A stretch of DNA of 64,000 nt, taken from positions 18,320,001 through 18,384,000 of the forward strand of contig CM042551.1 in NCBI GenBank assembly GCA_023630585.1, given 5' to 3'. The notes under the pieces were generated by a model. The model saw only the letters and a list, made by a program, of their open reading frames with translations. It was not told the DNA's origin and did not search any database. The stretch comes from Cranoglanis bouderius. Its lineage: Eukaryota; Chordata; Actinopteri; Siluriformes; Cranoglanididae. How positions within the stretch are numbered: position 1 is the first letter of the stretch; every line of letters begins with the position of its first letter. Shown here one piece after another: positions 1-12,763 of the stretch. The position numbers and the translations under genes were made by a program.

Positions 1-945
1 GTTTACATATAGTCCACAAGACACAATAATAACTGAATTTACACAAATTAAGTTTACATACGCTTGACTCTTAATACTGTGTGTTGTTACCTGGATGATC
101 AACGACTGTGTTTATGTTTTGTGATAGTTGTTCACGAGTCCCTTGTTTGTCCTGAGCAGTTAAACTGCCCACTGTTCTTCAGAAAAATCCTCCAGGTCCT
201 GCACATTCTTTGCTTTTCCAGCATCTTCTGTATATTTGACCCCTTTCCAACAGTCACTATATGATCTTGAGATCCATCTTTTCACACTGAGGATAACTGA
301 GGGACTCGTACACAACTATTACAAAAGGTGCGAACATTCACTGATGCTCAAGAAGGCAACACGATACATTAAGCGCCAGGGGGGTGTAAACTTTTGAACG
401 GGATGATCGGTGTAAATTGTTATTCAGACTGTACAGGATTTGTTTTGTTTTGTGCTTTTCTTCAAAATTTGCAATTGTTTTCTGTGCTTTTTTGCGGAAA
501 ACTACTTGAATTGGCGAAATTGCAATTGCATGACATGGTTTTGCTCGGTTTCACATTCATGTTTGTTGGTAAATGAGACCTTTTAGCTGTACTCATGTTA
601 GACGCACGTGAATCGAAGAGGGCTTTGGCCGAATGCGTGTTGTGATGACGTCACATGATGTGTCTTGGCCCAAATCTACAGAAAATCTGCAGTAATTTTG
701 AAAAATTGCAAGCTCCTCTGAATATTCTGGAGTTTGTGGAGTGTGCTTGATTTTACGTTCATTTTACGTTCGTTCTATCGCGAAATCTGGGAAGGACTGG
801 TTATTATTTTGTCTTCTGGGAAACATGTAAATATCTAATGTAGCTTCTGAAGGGCAGTACTAAATGGAAAAAAAAAAAAAAAAGATCTTTAAAAAAAAAA
901 AAAATCCCAATTTACACAGATCATCCTGTTCAAAAGTTTAACCAG
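1..945. mobile_element. Long-arm palindromic DNA transposon copy, interrupted by a nested MITE
   Basis: Positions 1-424 and 800-945 read as one older non-coding element split by the MITE at 425-799. The motif around 388-418 (AACTTTTGAACGGGATGATC and onward) recurs in reverse complement at 907-941, giving arms of about 30 bp. I recall this arrangement from a common palindromic cyprinid and catfish repeat; that is memory, not a search. The left arm continues beyond the window start. The right arm decays after about 945. No transposase is visible, and the short ORFs at 64-264 and 394-576 are repeat sequence. Confidence 0.6.
425..799 (+). mobile_element. MITE family A, complete copy with 6-bp target duplication
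   Basis: This 375-bp non-coding element begins CAGACTGTACAGG and ends GGACTG. It is flanked on both sides by GTTATT (419-424 and 800-805), a 6-bp target-site duplication. Inside are a T-rich stretch, a TTTGCGGAAAACTACTTGAA motif and a TGACGTCACATGA palindrome, all shared with the copies at 18981, 43175, 53594, 54528 and about 59670. The CAG...CTG termini look hAT-like. A 6-bp duplication is shorter than the usual 8 bp of hAT but is described for some hAT subgroups. No autonomous partner is seen here. Confidence 0.72.
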
Positions 946-2379
946 TTACTGGTTACTCATCTGTAAGCAGTATGCAGTATATAGGCCTCATCTTAGTTTA
1001 ATATTCCTAAGAGTGCAGTTTTTAAAGAAACAGTTGCTGATGTGTTTTAATGTGGCTTCTCTCCAGATTCCCTTAAAGACAGATGTGAGAAAATCCTTTG
1101 CAAGTGTGACAGAGAAGCAGGCAGGTGCCTAAGAAAGGCCCCTTACAACAAGAAATATGCCCTTTGGCCAGACTTTCTGTGTGGCTATGTACATCCTACC
1201 TGCAATATATACTGATCTATCTGTTTGCTATTGAGTAAACATGCTTTATTGCACATTTTATTGTTTTTAGTGGGTAATCAATATTTTGTCATACGTGTAG
1301 TCAAAGTTGTCTTTTGATGGTTTATTACTTTGGAGACCAATTGTTATTAATGTACAGATGAGTGGCAAATTAAAGGAAAATTATGGCTCTGTTATACTGT
1401 GTGTTTTACATTTTGTAGGTATGGTTTAAGTTCACTTGCCCTCTTAGTGGGAAGAATCACTACAAATCAACAAAGTTATTCTGACCTTTATCCTGCGATG
1501 AAACATTTCTGTCCTGAGCCCTTCAGGTTAACGATGTGTCCATCCCAATGACTGTATATATGAGTGGACAATATGGCGTCATTTTCACATTTTCAAGAAT
1601 TTTTTGGTCGAAATGTGAGCCGCCATCTTGCAAAAACACAGCCTGTTTTGTTTTTTTTTTCTCTCCATGATTTTCATCAGTATGTTACAGATATGAATGT
1701 AGAAGTGCCCATTTATTCGCCACTCGTCCTGCCAGCGGAGGTCGTTTTAAAAAGGAGTGACTGGCTAATCCTAGCTAGTTTTAGCTGTCTTGGTTTATGC
1801 CATCACTTTGTTCACTCGTGTTGGTTTGCTAGGTATATTATCAGTACAGCAATGAGCTAGCTTAGACGCCAAAATGAGCAACACACCAGAAAAAACTGCA
1901 AAATAACTCCAAACTGTTCGAACAGTTTACAGCAGAACAAGACATGGCTTTGCTACAGAACTGTCAAGAGCTTTAGGTGTGTGTTGGAAAGTGTGTGTGT
2001 TCATGAGGCTCGACTGTCCTGTCCAAAACTGTCATCAAATAACTTCCATAAAACTTGTACATTGTAAGGAAAAAATTGGGGGTGACATCAAGGTCAACTG
2101 AACGTGTGAAAATGACAGAACGCTATTCCCAAAAATAATTTGTAGAGATGTTAACATCTTAACATGCAAGATTGGGGGTCTTTTCCTATTCACTAACATG
2201 GGAATAGGTGGGGTTAACAGTTGTATGTATGAATCAGCCACTAGAGGGCCTCAGAGACATTCTGGCTTTGCATTTGAATCCCTCTTGCAGTATGATGTCC
2301 ACCCATATATACAATATACTGTTACAGGTCCATTCACAGAGCATGAGGGCTCACTGAATGGTTTAATGGTGTAAATCAC

Positions 2380-2380
<1 letters not shown>
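946..2380. other. Intergenic, no gene recognised
   Basis: AT-rich single-copy-looking sequence. The 98-codon frame at 1564-1860 has low-complexity runs and no recognisable domain, and I do not call it a gene. Confidence 0.5.
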
Positions 2381-2443
<63 letters not shown>

Positions 2444-2470
2444 TAGACAGATAGATAGATAGATAGATAG
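2381..2470. repeat. (GATA)n/(GACA)n microsatellite
   Basis: Uninterrupted tetranucleotide array, GATA units, then GACA units, then GATA again. It creates artificial long frames on the - strand. Confidence 0.97.
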
Positions 2471-2763
2471 GTTTGTACTCCAAGTTTATCAGAGTAACAG
2501 AGAAACAGGATGTTTTCCACTCTGAAATATTTTTGTTTTTAAAAACTAAGTAGACCTGTATTTATGCCTTTGATGAAAAATACATACGTTGTACACATAT
2601 TATTCTCATTCTTTAATTCAGAGATTCCCCTCACAGTCTGTTGGATACAATGTGCGTTCCTTTGAAATCCTTCAGGAAACTCAACAGTTAAAAAGTGTGA
2701 CCCATATTTAAGTGTTTAAAATGTTTTAACTGTTACAAAACATTCAGCTTACCAATAGGTTAT

Positions 2764-3065
2764 CCATCCATCCATTTTCCATACCGCGTATCCTAAAACA
2801 GGCTCGCAGGGAGCCTGGATCCTATCCCAGGGAACTCGGGGAACACAGCAGGGGACACCCTGGACAGGGTGCCAACCCATCGCAGGGCAACATCACACAC
2901 TACGGACAATTTGGAAATGCCAATCAACCTACAGCGCATGTGTTTGGACTGGGGGAGGAAACCGAGCACCCGGAGTAAACTCCCGTAGCATTGGGAGAAC
3001 ATGCAAGCTCTGTGTGCTCTGTGGACACAGGGTGGAGACGGGATTCGAACCCCCAACACCAGTAC
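2764..3065 (-). repeat. L2/CR1-type LINE 3' tail or derived repeat
   Basis: It starts with (ATCC)n and contains the motifs GGGACACCCTGGACAGGGTG, CACACTACGGACAATTTGG and GGATTCGAACCCCCAACACC, known from a very common teleost LINE-tail family. The (ATCC)n end is the LINE 3' terminus, so the element reads on the - strand. No reverse transcriptase remains. Confidence 0.65.
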
Positions 3066-4049
3066 CTGTAACAAACAATCAACATTTAGAGGATACAATG
3101 TGATTACAGTACTAAAATATTTCCTAGACTCCAGGGGAGAAGAGAATCCTACAATAATGTATCATGAATAAATTATTTGTACACATTCTGACACTTTAAA
3201 ACCACAGTCAGGGAGCAACTGGCAACCCTTTAAACACAAATTGTGTTATACGTTTTTATTATGGGATGTATTCTTGGCAGGGAATAACGAGAGAATTTAC
3301 TAGAACTGAATCTTCATTCTCAGTCTGTGAGTAATGGCTAAAAAAAAAAACACAAATAAATAAATGACCGGTTATGGATGTTTGACCGGTTATGGATGAT
3401 GAATGTGACCATAGTGGGAGAGGTGAGCAGCACATGCTAAACATAATACACGCGTTAACATCCGGGGAATGCTGGGAATGTTTACTCTTGCGAGGCCACG
3501 TGCCTTTAAAAAAAAAAAAAACAAAGCAAGTGTGGCTCCCCCTAGTGTTCAAAACATAATCCTACACATTATTTACCTGTAGCTATTACTCCGTTTTTAA
3601 CCCATCAACTGACGACGCACTCTTTTCATACCCTGTATAGATAAATTATATAAATATTAAACATTGAAACGTCCTGTAACAGGTCTGTTTCTATCTTATT
3701 GACCCAATGACGCCCATAGAAACACAATGCTACCAGTAGGTGGTGTGTAGCGCCCACTTTTCTGTTAGACAAACCAGCTTAGACCAGCACAAAGCATCCA
3801 GCAACCTGAAATATCATGCTAACTGCATTAAAGACCAGCTTTACCAGTACAAGCCAGCTTGGAATTCATGCTGGTCAAAGCTGTTGTGCAGCAGAAAGGT
3901 GAGAAAGAAATAAAGACGAAGACAAAGAAACATATTTAACCTCATAACTGAAATATTACCGTGTAATTTGTGAATAGGATCATTGCATTGAAATATTATG
4001 ATCATATATGAACATTATATGTAGTATAAGTGTATAAAAGTGGTACAAC
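3066..4049. other. Intergenic with a short tandem duplication and a CCAGCTT-rich repeat
   Basis: GACCGGTTATGGATG occurs twice in tandem (3366-3380 and 3384-3398). At 3770-3895 motifs of the CCAGCTT/GCTGGT type recur, as in a common small teleost repeat. No gene is seen. Confidence 0.45.
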
Positions 4050-4090
<41 letters not shown>

Positions 4091-4109
4091 TTGTTATTAT
4101 TATTATTAT
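4050..4109. repeat. (TTA)n microsatellite
   Basis: Trinucleotide array with one interruption near 4092. Confidence 0.95.
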
Positions 4110-4177
4110 CCTCAGGAGTAAAATAAAGACTATAAATATGTCAGACCAGTTCCTCATTATGTCTTGAGTATAAAAAA

Positions 4178-4421
4178 ACAATAGAAACCCTCATAGAATG
4201 TGTAATGGTTTTAATGGTTATAATGGGGATTGTACTGGTTTTAATGGAAACTCTAATGGTCCCTGTGGGCCTCTACTGGTAATTTGTTGCCTTCTACTGG
4301 TGCAATGTTATGTCTAGTGGATACCGTTAAGGACCAGTAATGGTAATAGTTTTAATGGTTAGCTGATGGTTTGTAATGGTATCTGTAGTGGAAACCATTC
4401 GAATTTCTGTGATGATTAGCA
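4178..4421 (+). repeat. Dispersed repeat family B, copy 1
   Basis: An unusual sequence built from TTTTAATGG/TATAATGG-like units, with TGGTCCCTGTGGG and GCTGATGGTTTGTAATGGTA. A second copy at 26451-26716 matches along most of its length with scattered differences. It is non-coding, and its superfamily is not evident. Confidence 0.7.
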
Positions 4422-4543
4422 GAGACTATGCTGATCTTTTAGTTCCTGTAGCCAAGGAAATGATGTGTGCTCAATAAATGAGCATTACCATTGATGTATT
4501 TGAGTATACAGAACCTACTGTGGACTTTTAGTTTCGAAAGATA

Positions 4544-6153
4544 CAGTATCACACAAAAGTGAGTACACGCCTCACACTTTTGTAAATATTTTATTATATA
4601 TTTTCATGGGACAACGCTGAAGAAATGACACTTTGCTACAATGTAAAGTAGTGAGTGTACAGCTTGTATAACAGTGTAAATTTGCTGTCCCCTCAAAATA
4701 ACTTAACACACAGCCATTAATGTCTAAAACACTGGCAACAAAAGTGAGTACACCCCTAAGTTAAAATGTCCACATTGGGCCCAATTAGTCATTTTCCCTC
4801 CCCGGTGTCATGTGACTCGTTAGTGTTACAAGGTCTCAGGTGTGAATGGGGAGCAGGTGTGTTAAGTTTGGTGTTATCGCTCTCACACTCTCTCATACTG
4901 GTCACTGGAAGTTCAACATGGCACCTCATGGCAAAGAACTCTCTGAGGATTTGAAAAAAAGAATTGTTGCTCTACATAAAGATGGCCTAGGCTATAAGAA
5001 GATTGCCAACACCCTGAAACTGAGCTGCAGCACGGTGACCAAGACCATACAGCGGTTTAACAGGACAGGTTCCACTCAGAACAGGCCTCGCCATGGTCGA
5101 CCAAAGAAGTTGAGTGCACGTGCTCAGCATCATATCCAGAGTTTGGCTCTGCAGAATAGACGTATGAGTGCTGCCAGCATTGCTGCAGAGGTTGAAGGGG
5201 TGGGGTGTCAGCCTGTCAGTGCTCAGACCATACGCCGCACACTGCATCAAATTGGTCTGCATGGCTGTCGTCCCAGAAGGAAGCCTCTTCTAAAGATGAT
5301 GCACAAGAAAGCCCGCAAACAGTTTGCTGAAGACAAGCAGACTAAGGACATGGATTACTGGAACCATGTCCTGTGGTCTGATGAGACCAAGATAAACTTA
5401 TTTGGTTCAGATGGTGTCAGGCGTGTGTGACGGCAACCAGGTGAGGAGTACAAAGACAAGTGTGTCTTGCCTACAGTCAAGCATGGTGGTGGGAGTGTCA
5501 TGGTCTGGGGCTGCATGAGTGCTGCTGGCACTGTGGAGCAGTACCAACATGTACTGTGACATACTGAAGCAGAGCATGATCCCCTCCCTTCGGAAACTGG
5601 GCCACAGGGCAGTATTCCAACATGATGACGACCCCAAACACACCTCCAAGATGACCACTGCCTTGCTAAAGAAGCTGAGGGTATAGGTGATGGACTGGCC
5701 AAACATGTCTCCAGACCTAAACCCTATAGAGCATCTGTGGGGCATCCTCAAACGGAAGCGCAAGGTCTCTAACATCCACCGGCTCTGTGATGTCGTCATG
5801 GAGGAGTGGAAGAGGACTCCAGTGGCAACCTGTGAAGCTCTGGTGAACTCCATGCCCAACAGGGTTAAGGCAGTGCTGGAAAATAATGGTGGCCACACAA
5901 AATATTGACACTTTGGGCCCAATTTGGACATTTTCACTTAGGGGTGTACTCACTTTTGTTGCCAGCAGTTTAGACATTAATGGCTGTGTGTTGAGTTATT
6001 TTGAGGGGACAGCAAATTTACACTGTTATACAAGCTGTACACTCAGTACTTTACATTGTAGCAAAGTGTCATTTCTTCAGTGTTGTCCCATGAAAAGATA
6101 TAATAAAATATTTACAAAAATGTGAGGGGTGTACTCACTTTTGTGAGATACTG
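4544..6153 (+). mobile_element. Tc1-like transposon, complete ends, IR/DR type
   Basis: A 1610-bp element flanked by TA (4542-4543 and 6154-6155). Its inverted termini begin CAGTATC and extend about 250 bp (4544-4795 and 5902-6153). The left arm has two direct repeats of the CAAAAGTGAGTACAC type (4551-4572 and 4736-4757), the IR/DR arrangement of fish Tc1 elements such as Sleeping Beauty. Intact ends with a broken transposase suggest a copy that could only move if supplied in trans; that last point is inference. Confidence 0.93.
4918..5908 (+). pseudogene. Tc1 transposase, inactivated
   Basis: A DD34E-type transposase that would bind the inverted repeats and cut and paste the element at TA. 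From ATG 4918, an N-terminal paired-like helix-turn-helix is followed by a GRPKK AT-hook-like linker. The catalytic region has the first Asp in LWSDETK (near 5380), the second in QHDDDPKH (near 5630) and the Glu in SPDLNPIEHLWG (near 5710-5745). Lesions: a TGA at 5428-5430 where the family has Trp; a frame change between about 5525 and 5550; and an in-frame TAG near 5684. The C-terminus ends GGHTKY at 5908. The ATG at 4918 fits the family start better than the upstream ATG at 4846. Confidence 0.9.
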
Positions 6154-6159
6154 TATCTG

Positions 6160-7176
6160 GTGTGTCTTTCTGATAGCTCATAGTTTAGACTGAGCTTATC
6201 TTTCTTATCACAAATCCACAAATCCCCCTAAATACAATGGATGAGTGTCCCCCCCTTACTGTGCCCCCATCCTGCCCCACCACTTTGACGTGGCCTTTCG
6301 CTCTGTACAATCACTGAGAAGCAATCAGGAATAGCCTAGCAACATTTGTCTTCTTATTATGCTGCCAAGCCTAGAGGATTACATTTAATTATTCTGTGGT
6401 TAAGGTTGCTGACCAACTGATGAATGAGAGTGATGCTTGCTAAGAAAAGCTATATTCGCGTATAGAATTGGCCTTTGTATCCTAGTTTCCCCGTTCCTTG
6501 CATGAGACTATCATGTGAAGTGCCTCACAGTATGTTTCCAGGCAGGATGAAGGCAGGAGTCTTCTCAAGCCGGGGCAATGGACATGCCAAGCTGCAAAAA
6601 CAATGACTGAATTATGCACTACCATCAGCAGATAATGAGCAGGGAAAGTTATGGAAGTCATATGCCTCTGCAGTCACATGGCAGCAGGACAGAAGTGGCT
6701 CTTAATTTTACGGCTGCATGTTTGCTTGTTTACTTCCCTTGAAAGCATCTGGAAATTGCAGAGTAGTGTTTCTTATTGGACTTAATTTAACTCCTTGTGT
6801 ATGTTATTACCTCACTTCGTCTCGAGCAGCCATAGTTGTGGATGGATTCCTTGGAATATCAGAGACGAAGCTGAAATCATTCGACAAACTAATAATTCTA
6901 ACATGAATATTGCATAATCCAGTTGAAAATGAAATCAGCAAAATCATTCTGTACATCATTTTGTGGGACATTTTTGCAAATTGTTTATAGATGAAGGGTA
7001 AAAAAACAAAGAATGAAACGTAAATGACATTGAGTTTCATGAACAATTAAACATAGAAAGAAATCTAGAAAAAAAGAAACAACACGCTTGTTAATTATCC
7101 CAGTTTCTCACTCGGATCACATCATTATTTCAGAAATTGTAGTTAAGAGCTGACTTAAATGAATTTTTTCAACAAA

Positions 7177-7223
<47 letters not shown>

Positions 7224-9145
7224 ATTATATTAATACATCTTACAGGGTCACTTAAAACCAATTTTATTTATGTTTTAAAAACAATATTAATACATTATTA
7301 ACAATTCACATTTTACTTCCAGAATGACTTATCATGAAGCAGTAGGCTGCACCAAGTACTCTTAGTACTCTTACAGTAGTAGTCTTTGCATACATGACAC
7401 ATAAGCGATAAATACCCAGTGACCGCATGACTTTTTACATAACTGAAAATTGAAAAGCAAACACAGCAAACAAATGGCAGTAGGTATAAAGGAGACATTA
7501 TGGAGTATACAATCTCAAATAATCCAACACACTTTACTCTAACCTCAACATAGTTTCTACAAACGTTTTTATGTGATACAACTTTATGTCGCTATTGTGC
7601 ATTTGCAAAATAATTTGCTTAATATTTCATCATGTTTATGTTTGCCATTAAAACACAACAAAATGTTGCTTAATATAGTACCATTAAATTGAGGGGTGGG
7701 GTATAATTGCTGTGTAAGTAGGCAGTAAGTAGCCAACTGTGTAATTCTGAACCCATGTGTAAACCCTCATAGGCATTTAGCTTCACAACAGCAGAACACA
7801 TAATTACTCCCATAGTTTATTGTTCAGCACGTGAAAGCCTGAGGATTTCGGATAGGCAGCTATATCATGGATAAAGAGAACGTATCGACATGGGCTTTGA
7901 AAAAGAGATTTGCTGGACTAATAAAACGGGAGGGAAAAAAGTTTGCTTTGGGGCTTTTTTTTTGTATCCAAATCTGTCTTAATTCCAGCACTCTGTAATA
8001 GAATTATAACTACACAAGACATCTAGTCATGGCTTAATTGGTGTAATCTGATCCCAGTTTGCTGTGGCTCTTCCATCTTTAGAGATGGATCTCATGGTGG
8101 CGTCTGGAAAGCATATTGGCTGTTTCTTACCTGCCACACATGCCAGGAAAGACCATCTCTCAGTGCCAAGGAGTTTGCCCTGTGGAGCAGAGCATTTCCT
8201 GGCTGTACATGGCGCTGTGTCACCACACCTGTGGACTTATGACTGACATTAAGTTATTCTAAGAACAGACCTTCCATTTTGTGCATCTTAATCACCTGTT
8301 ATGTTCTCCCATTTCACACTTCCATGCCTTCCATTATTGATAATGTTACGGTATTTATAATGCTACAGTATGTTACGTGTGTTTTTCTTGTAAACTTGTA
8401 AATTGTTAATAAGAACTCATCAGGATCATCGAGCTCAACGAGATCATCATCATGGACATGAACATGGATAAGAAAAATCCGATTTTACTGATGGTGGACA
8501 AGGTCTAAACTTGTTAAAGGCTGGGAATACTGTCAGAAATGTTTCTTGTTATACTATGACTCACGTCTTAACCTGTCTCACCTGTTTCATATCTCTACAT
8601 TTCTTGATCATTCATACACACTGGAGAGATGAAAGCCCCTCAAGATTTATCATTAAAACCCCTCGATCTTTGTTTACAAAGTTTCCACAGAGTCTCTCAC
8701 ATTGTGCATGCACATCTAGTCTTTATTTCTTCACCCTTACACTTTGAATCCAAAAATCTGTTTAGTGGGATAAAACACTAGACGTCTGTTTGACACAAAA
8801 GCTGTCCGCCCTGCCTACATTTCTGATTTCTGTTTGATAAAAGCCCTAGTGGAAACAGTCAAGAGAACAAAATAGTTTTTTTAGACGATGACTGGAGAAT
8901 AGTCACGCTGAGATTTCATTACAACCTGCAGAGCTCTTGTGTGTAAATGTGCTGTATGAGAGAAAAAAAAAAATGGCAGCAACATTTGCTAGTGAATATC
9001 AGCTTGCTGTTACACATCTTGGTTTTGTTCAGAACAAGCGTTCATTCATTTGGTTTGGCCATGGTAGGGCTTGCATGTGGTTCTGGTTAAAAGCCGAGCT
9101 GTGTTGGTTTTCACAGTACAGGCGTGCTTCAGCTCTGAGTTTTAC

Positions 9146-9179
<34 letters not shown>

Positions 9180-11763
9180 CTTGACCTCATAAGTGTTGAA
9201 AGCGTCGCTATACTTCTACCGCCCAAAAAAGACTACCACAATGACAAAGAATGCAGACTAATGGCTTGCTTCGGGGTGATCCCGTCACAGGAAAAAGATG
9301 CATGGATCATAAAACATAAGTCTCGTGCGACATTCTTGGTCAGTATTGCCAGTGAGCATTGTAAATTTTTTATTCCCCATTTCTTTGGTCCTGCACATTG
9401 TTAGAGAGAACAATGAAAACATGCACTAATGCCATGAAAAAGTAATGTCTTTAACAAACACAAAGATGAAAGATGGTTAAGTTTATGGTTAAGTTTAGGG
9501 TATGGCTGGTGTCCTTTACTATGCTCTGTGTTTACATCATTGATGTATGTACTTCATATTTGTTTATGATTACAAGTCAAACAAAGAGCTTCAGTAATGT
9601 ATTTTGTATCTCTAATTTACCTACGCGTCTCTCTTTAAGAACCGCCTAAGAGCCTCTGAAAAAAAAAAATCTCCTATGTGTTGAATCATGGCTGAATGTA
9701 GTTCTTGATCACCTCCAAGTCTGTCCCATCATCCATGCACACCGGATATATGTAGCATGGGTTGTATTGTATTGTATTGGATTTGTCCATGCAAAGACAC
9801 CATGTAGACAGTTGGACCATTTTCCCGATCTATCCTTTGTTTGCACTAACTTTGAATTTATTCCTTTCCCTTTAGAGCAACTGTGTTTCAAAAACAAGAT
9901 CTATGTATAATTACAAATAGTTGGGTTAAAATAATGATGGTATTCGTTTTGTATGTATAAAGCCTGTTAAGAATACACTTTCCAGTGATTATGTTGTGCA
10001 AGAAACAGTTGAAATAGGTGACTCCTACGGTGACACAGTAGCTTGTGGGAGTTACAAGAAGTTACACAAGCAGTTCCTTACATGTTTGAAGAAAATGTAT
10101 CAAAAAAAGGAAAAAAAAAAATGAAGAAAGAAAAACAAAAGACATTGCTGTTTCACAAATTATTAAACATATGGGACATGATGTTCCATAAATAATGAAA
10201 GAGGTACTGTATGTTACAGTTATAGCAATTTCTATTTTGCTCTTTATCTTTTATCTTTGTGTTTATCCATCTTTTTGAGTGATTAAGGTGATCAGTGCTT
10301 AGAGCACCTATTAATAATTCATTTAGAATGAATTGTATTTTACCATAAAGTCCTCTCATGAGTTTATTATATTTACTTACAGTATTATTATTTTTTCAGT
10401 CCTACACAGAAATTTTAACCGTATTCTTCTCTTTTTATTTCACACATATAAAATGTATTAGTAACAAACTGCTAGTCACACGCTTTACCACATGGCGTTT
10501 CACATAATAGAAAATTGCAAAAAGTAAAAAGGAGTTAAATGGTAAAATGTACACAAAATGCTACACACTCTATGAAATAGATGTCAAAGGCCTGGGATTA
10601 GTGGGAAGGTCTATTAAAGTCCTATCAAAGTATTATTGCCAGATCGGGAATATGGCACTTAATTGCGTTCTTACTCACAGGCCTGCATGTGCGAGCAAGC
10701 TTTGTGCTGAATCATCAGGTGGTTTGACTCCAGGCTTTGGCAATCGCAAAAAAAAAAGACTGCTATCCTTTAGTCTATGCGCAAATATGGCAGCCACACC
10801 ACATATGACTTCATGATGTTGTAAAGGAGACGGCTACGCACTTGAAGGTAATAGAGGTGAAAGGTTGTTCTATTATTTACTCTTGAAAGACGCTTCAGAG
10901 AAAGTAAAATGGAGACCTTACCATTAGAGCACAGTATACTGTATGTTGAATTCAGAATGCCTTGCTCCCAACCAAATAAAGTTACTATTCATAAAGCTAC
11001 TTTCTGTAACACTGTAGTTGCTCAGAAACTTGCTGGGCAATAAAAAAAAAACAAAAAAAACAATTTAATATGTAATAAAGTGTACGCACTGAGAGCAAGC
11101 CAAGCCTGTACCGGAGGCACAGGATTGGTCATAGATGGTGGAGTGTGTATCCACCTGTGACTTGTGTCAGATAGCACTGGAAGTAGGTTTACACTTTCCC
11201 TCATGTTGAACTCTAAATATAACCATAGAGGCAGGGGTAAAGGGTAAACATATCCCTCTTGAGTTGCACGAGGGCAACTTGTCATGCAAGATTTTTCAGC
11301 ATGCTCTGGCTTACGGAGTCTCGATGCCAGTGCTCATCGATGCCATACAATCATAGAGAGGAAACAAAGAATCAGGTTTCTGATGAATATGTCTGAATAT
11401 TCAGCAAATGTTTGGAAGTTTTTTGAGAACTTTGAGACTCCTAGACTCACCGAGTCTCAGTCTTAATGTACCACTGAAATAATGCTCCTTTACACATTTA
11501 ACCAATAAGACTTCGTAGGAGCAGGCATCCATGCTATACCCAACGTGTACCATGATCAGTGAGTTTCTAGCACCAATCTTATCTGGTTTCTCCAGTGTCA
11601 ACGGTAATAATAATGATAAACCAAAGTGTTATAGCTTGTTCGGCTTGAAATTGGATGAAATTTTATTCTGGTCCTGTACGCATCATATTATTTTCACTCT
11701 TGTTTTTAAATAGCATTCTGGAATATTTAGCACTAAACAACGTGCTTTTACCTCTTCTCATTT

Positions 11764-11801
<38 letters not shown>

Positions 11802-12240
11802 GAGCTTGTTGTATCTGGTTCTGTGTCACTACATGGAGACTGCCCAGCTCAGCTTATTAAACAGTGAAATGGCACTCTCGAGGGCCAGGGTGTGAATGCT
11901 TTCCTTGCCTTAGCAAGTCCATCACTCTGGAGTGTCACATGGTGTTTGTAACAGTGAAAAGACTCTTGTGTTGTGAATGTATGGGCCAAATTCTAACAAA
12001 TATCTCTTCATCATAAGCTGTAGTACTACCGCTGTATTGCTTGACATGGTAGATTTATAGGTCAGGCCTCACTAAGTGAGCAAACATAAGCAATTTCAGG
12101 TAATATTTCTATCTTGCTGAGTCATGGAGGCAGAAAAAGTTACAAAAGTTATAATCAATTGTGTTAAAACAATTTTTGTTTTGTTGCTCCTATCAAGTTT
12201 TATTTGTTAAGTTTAACAGCACCACATTCATGCAAATGAG
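6160..12240. other. Intergenic, mostly AT-rich, microsatellites only
   Basis: It holds (TA)n(CA)n at 7177-7223, (CT)n at 9149-9177 and (CT)n at 11768-11796. The 155-codon frame at 8937-9404 runs through the CT tract and shows no domain. No splice-supported exon or RNA gene is recognisable. Confidence 0.5.
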
Positions 12241-12245
12241 ATGTA

Positions 12246-12763
12246 CAGTACTGTGCAAAAGTCTTAGGCACCCTATTTTTTTTAGTACAAACTTTGTTAT
12301 AGATGTTTTATTTTATGACGTCTACATTATGAAGTCAGTACAAAAACATTTTAGATTCCCAAACATTAGTTTTCTAGCACAAAATGAAACGTTACAGAAA
12401 AAATGTTTGTATGTCATTAAAGAAAGCAGCATATTACGTAAGAGACACTTTTCAGACAAAGAACACAATGAAGGCTGCTGGGTTTCGCTGCAAAAATAAG
12501 AAGAGAGTGCGAAAGTCAAAGTGTCCAGAAGAACTGTGTCTGGTTCTGCAAGATGCTCAATAAAACTTACCAGCTCATTTCCTATTTCATTTTTATTTTT
12601 CTGTCACACCAAATATTGACATTGTTTCATTTGTTTCATTTACTAATTTTTACTGCTCTTTATGGTATTTTTTTTTTGTATTTTATGGTATTTTCATTAT
12701 TTTGAAGGCATCTTTGCTCTACAGCATTTATTTGCATGTGCCTAAAACTTTTGCACAGTACTG
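12246..12763. mobile_element. Tc1/mariner-like non-autonomous element, CAGTACTG family
   Basis: A 518-bp element flanked by TA (12244-12245 and 12764-12765). The left end CAGTACTGTGCAAAAGTCTT and the right end in reverse complement (CAGTACTGTGCAAAAGTTTT) form a terminal repeat of about 26 bp. The interior is AT-rich and carries no catalytic motif. The 112-codon frame at 12161-12499 crosses the left boundary, so it is not a gene. The same termini occur at 29160 and 62860. Confidence 0.85.

Noticed and set aside
2251..2520. Repetitive Ser/Tyr/Leu frame
   Set aside because: Translation of the GATA/GACA microsatellite.
8937..9404. 155-codon frame
   Set aside because: It runs through a CT microsatellite and has no domain.
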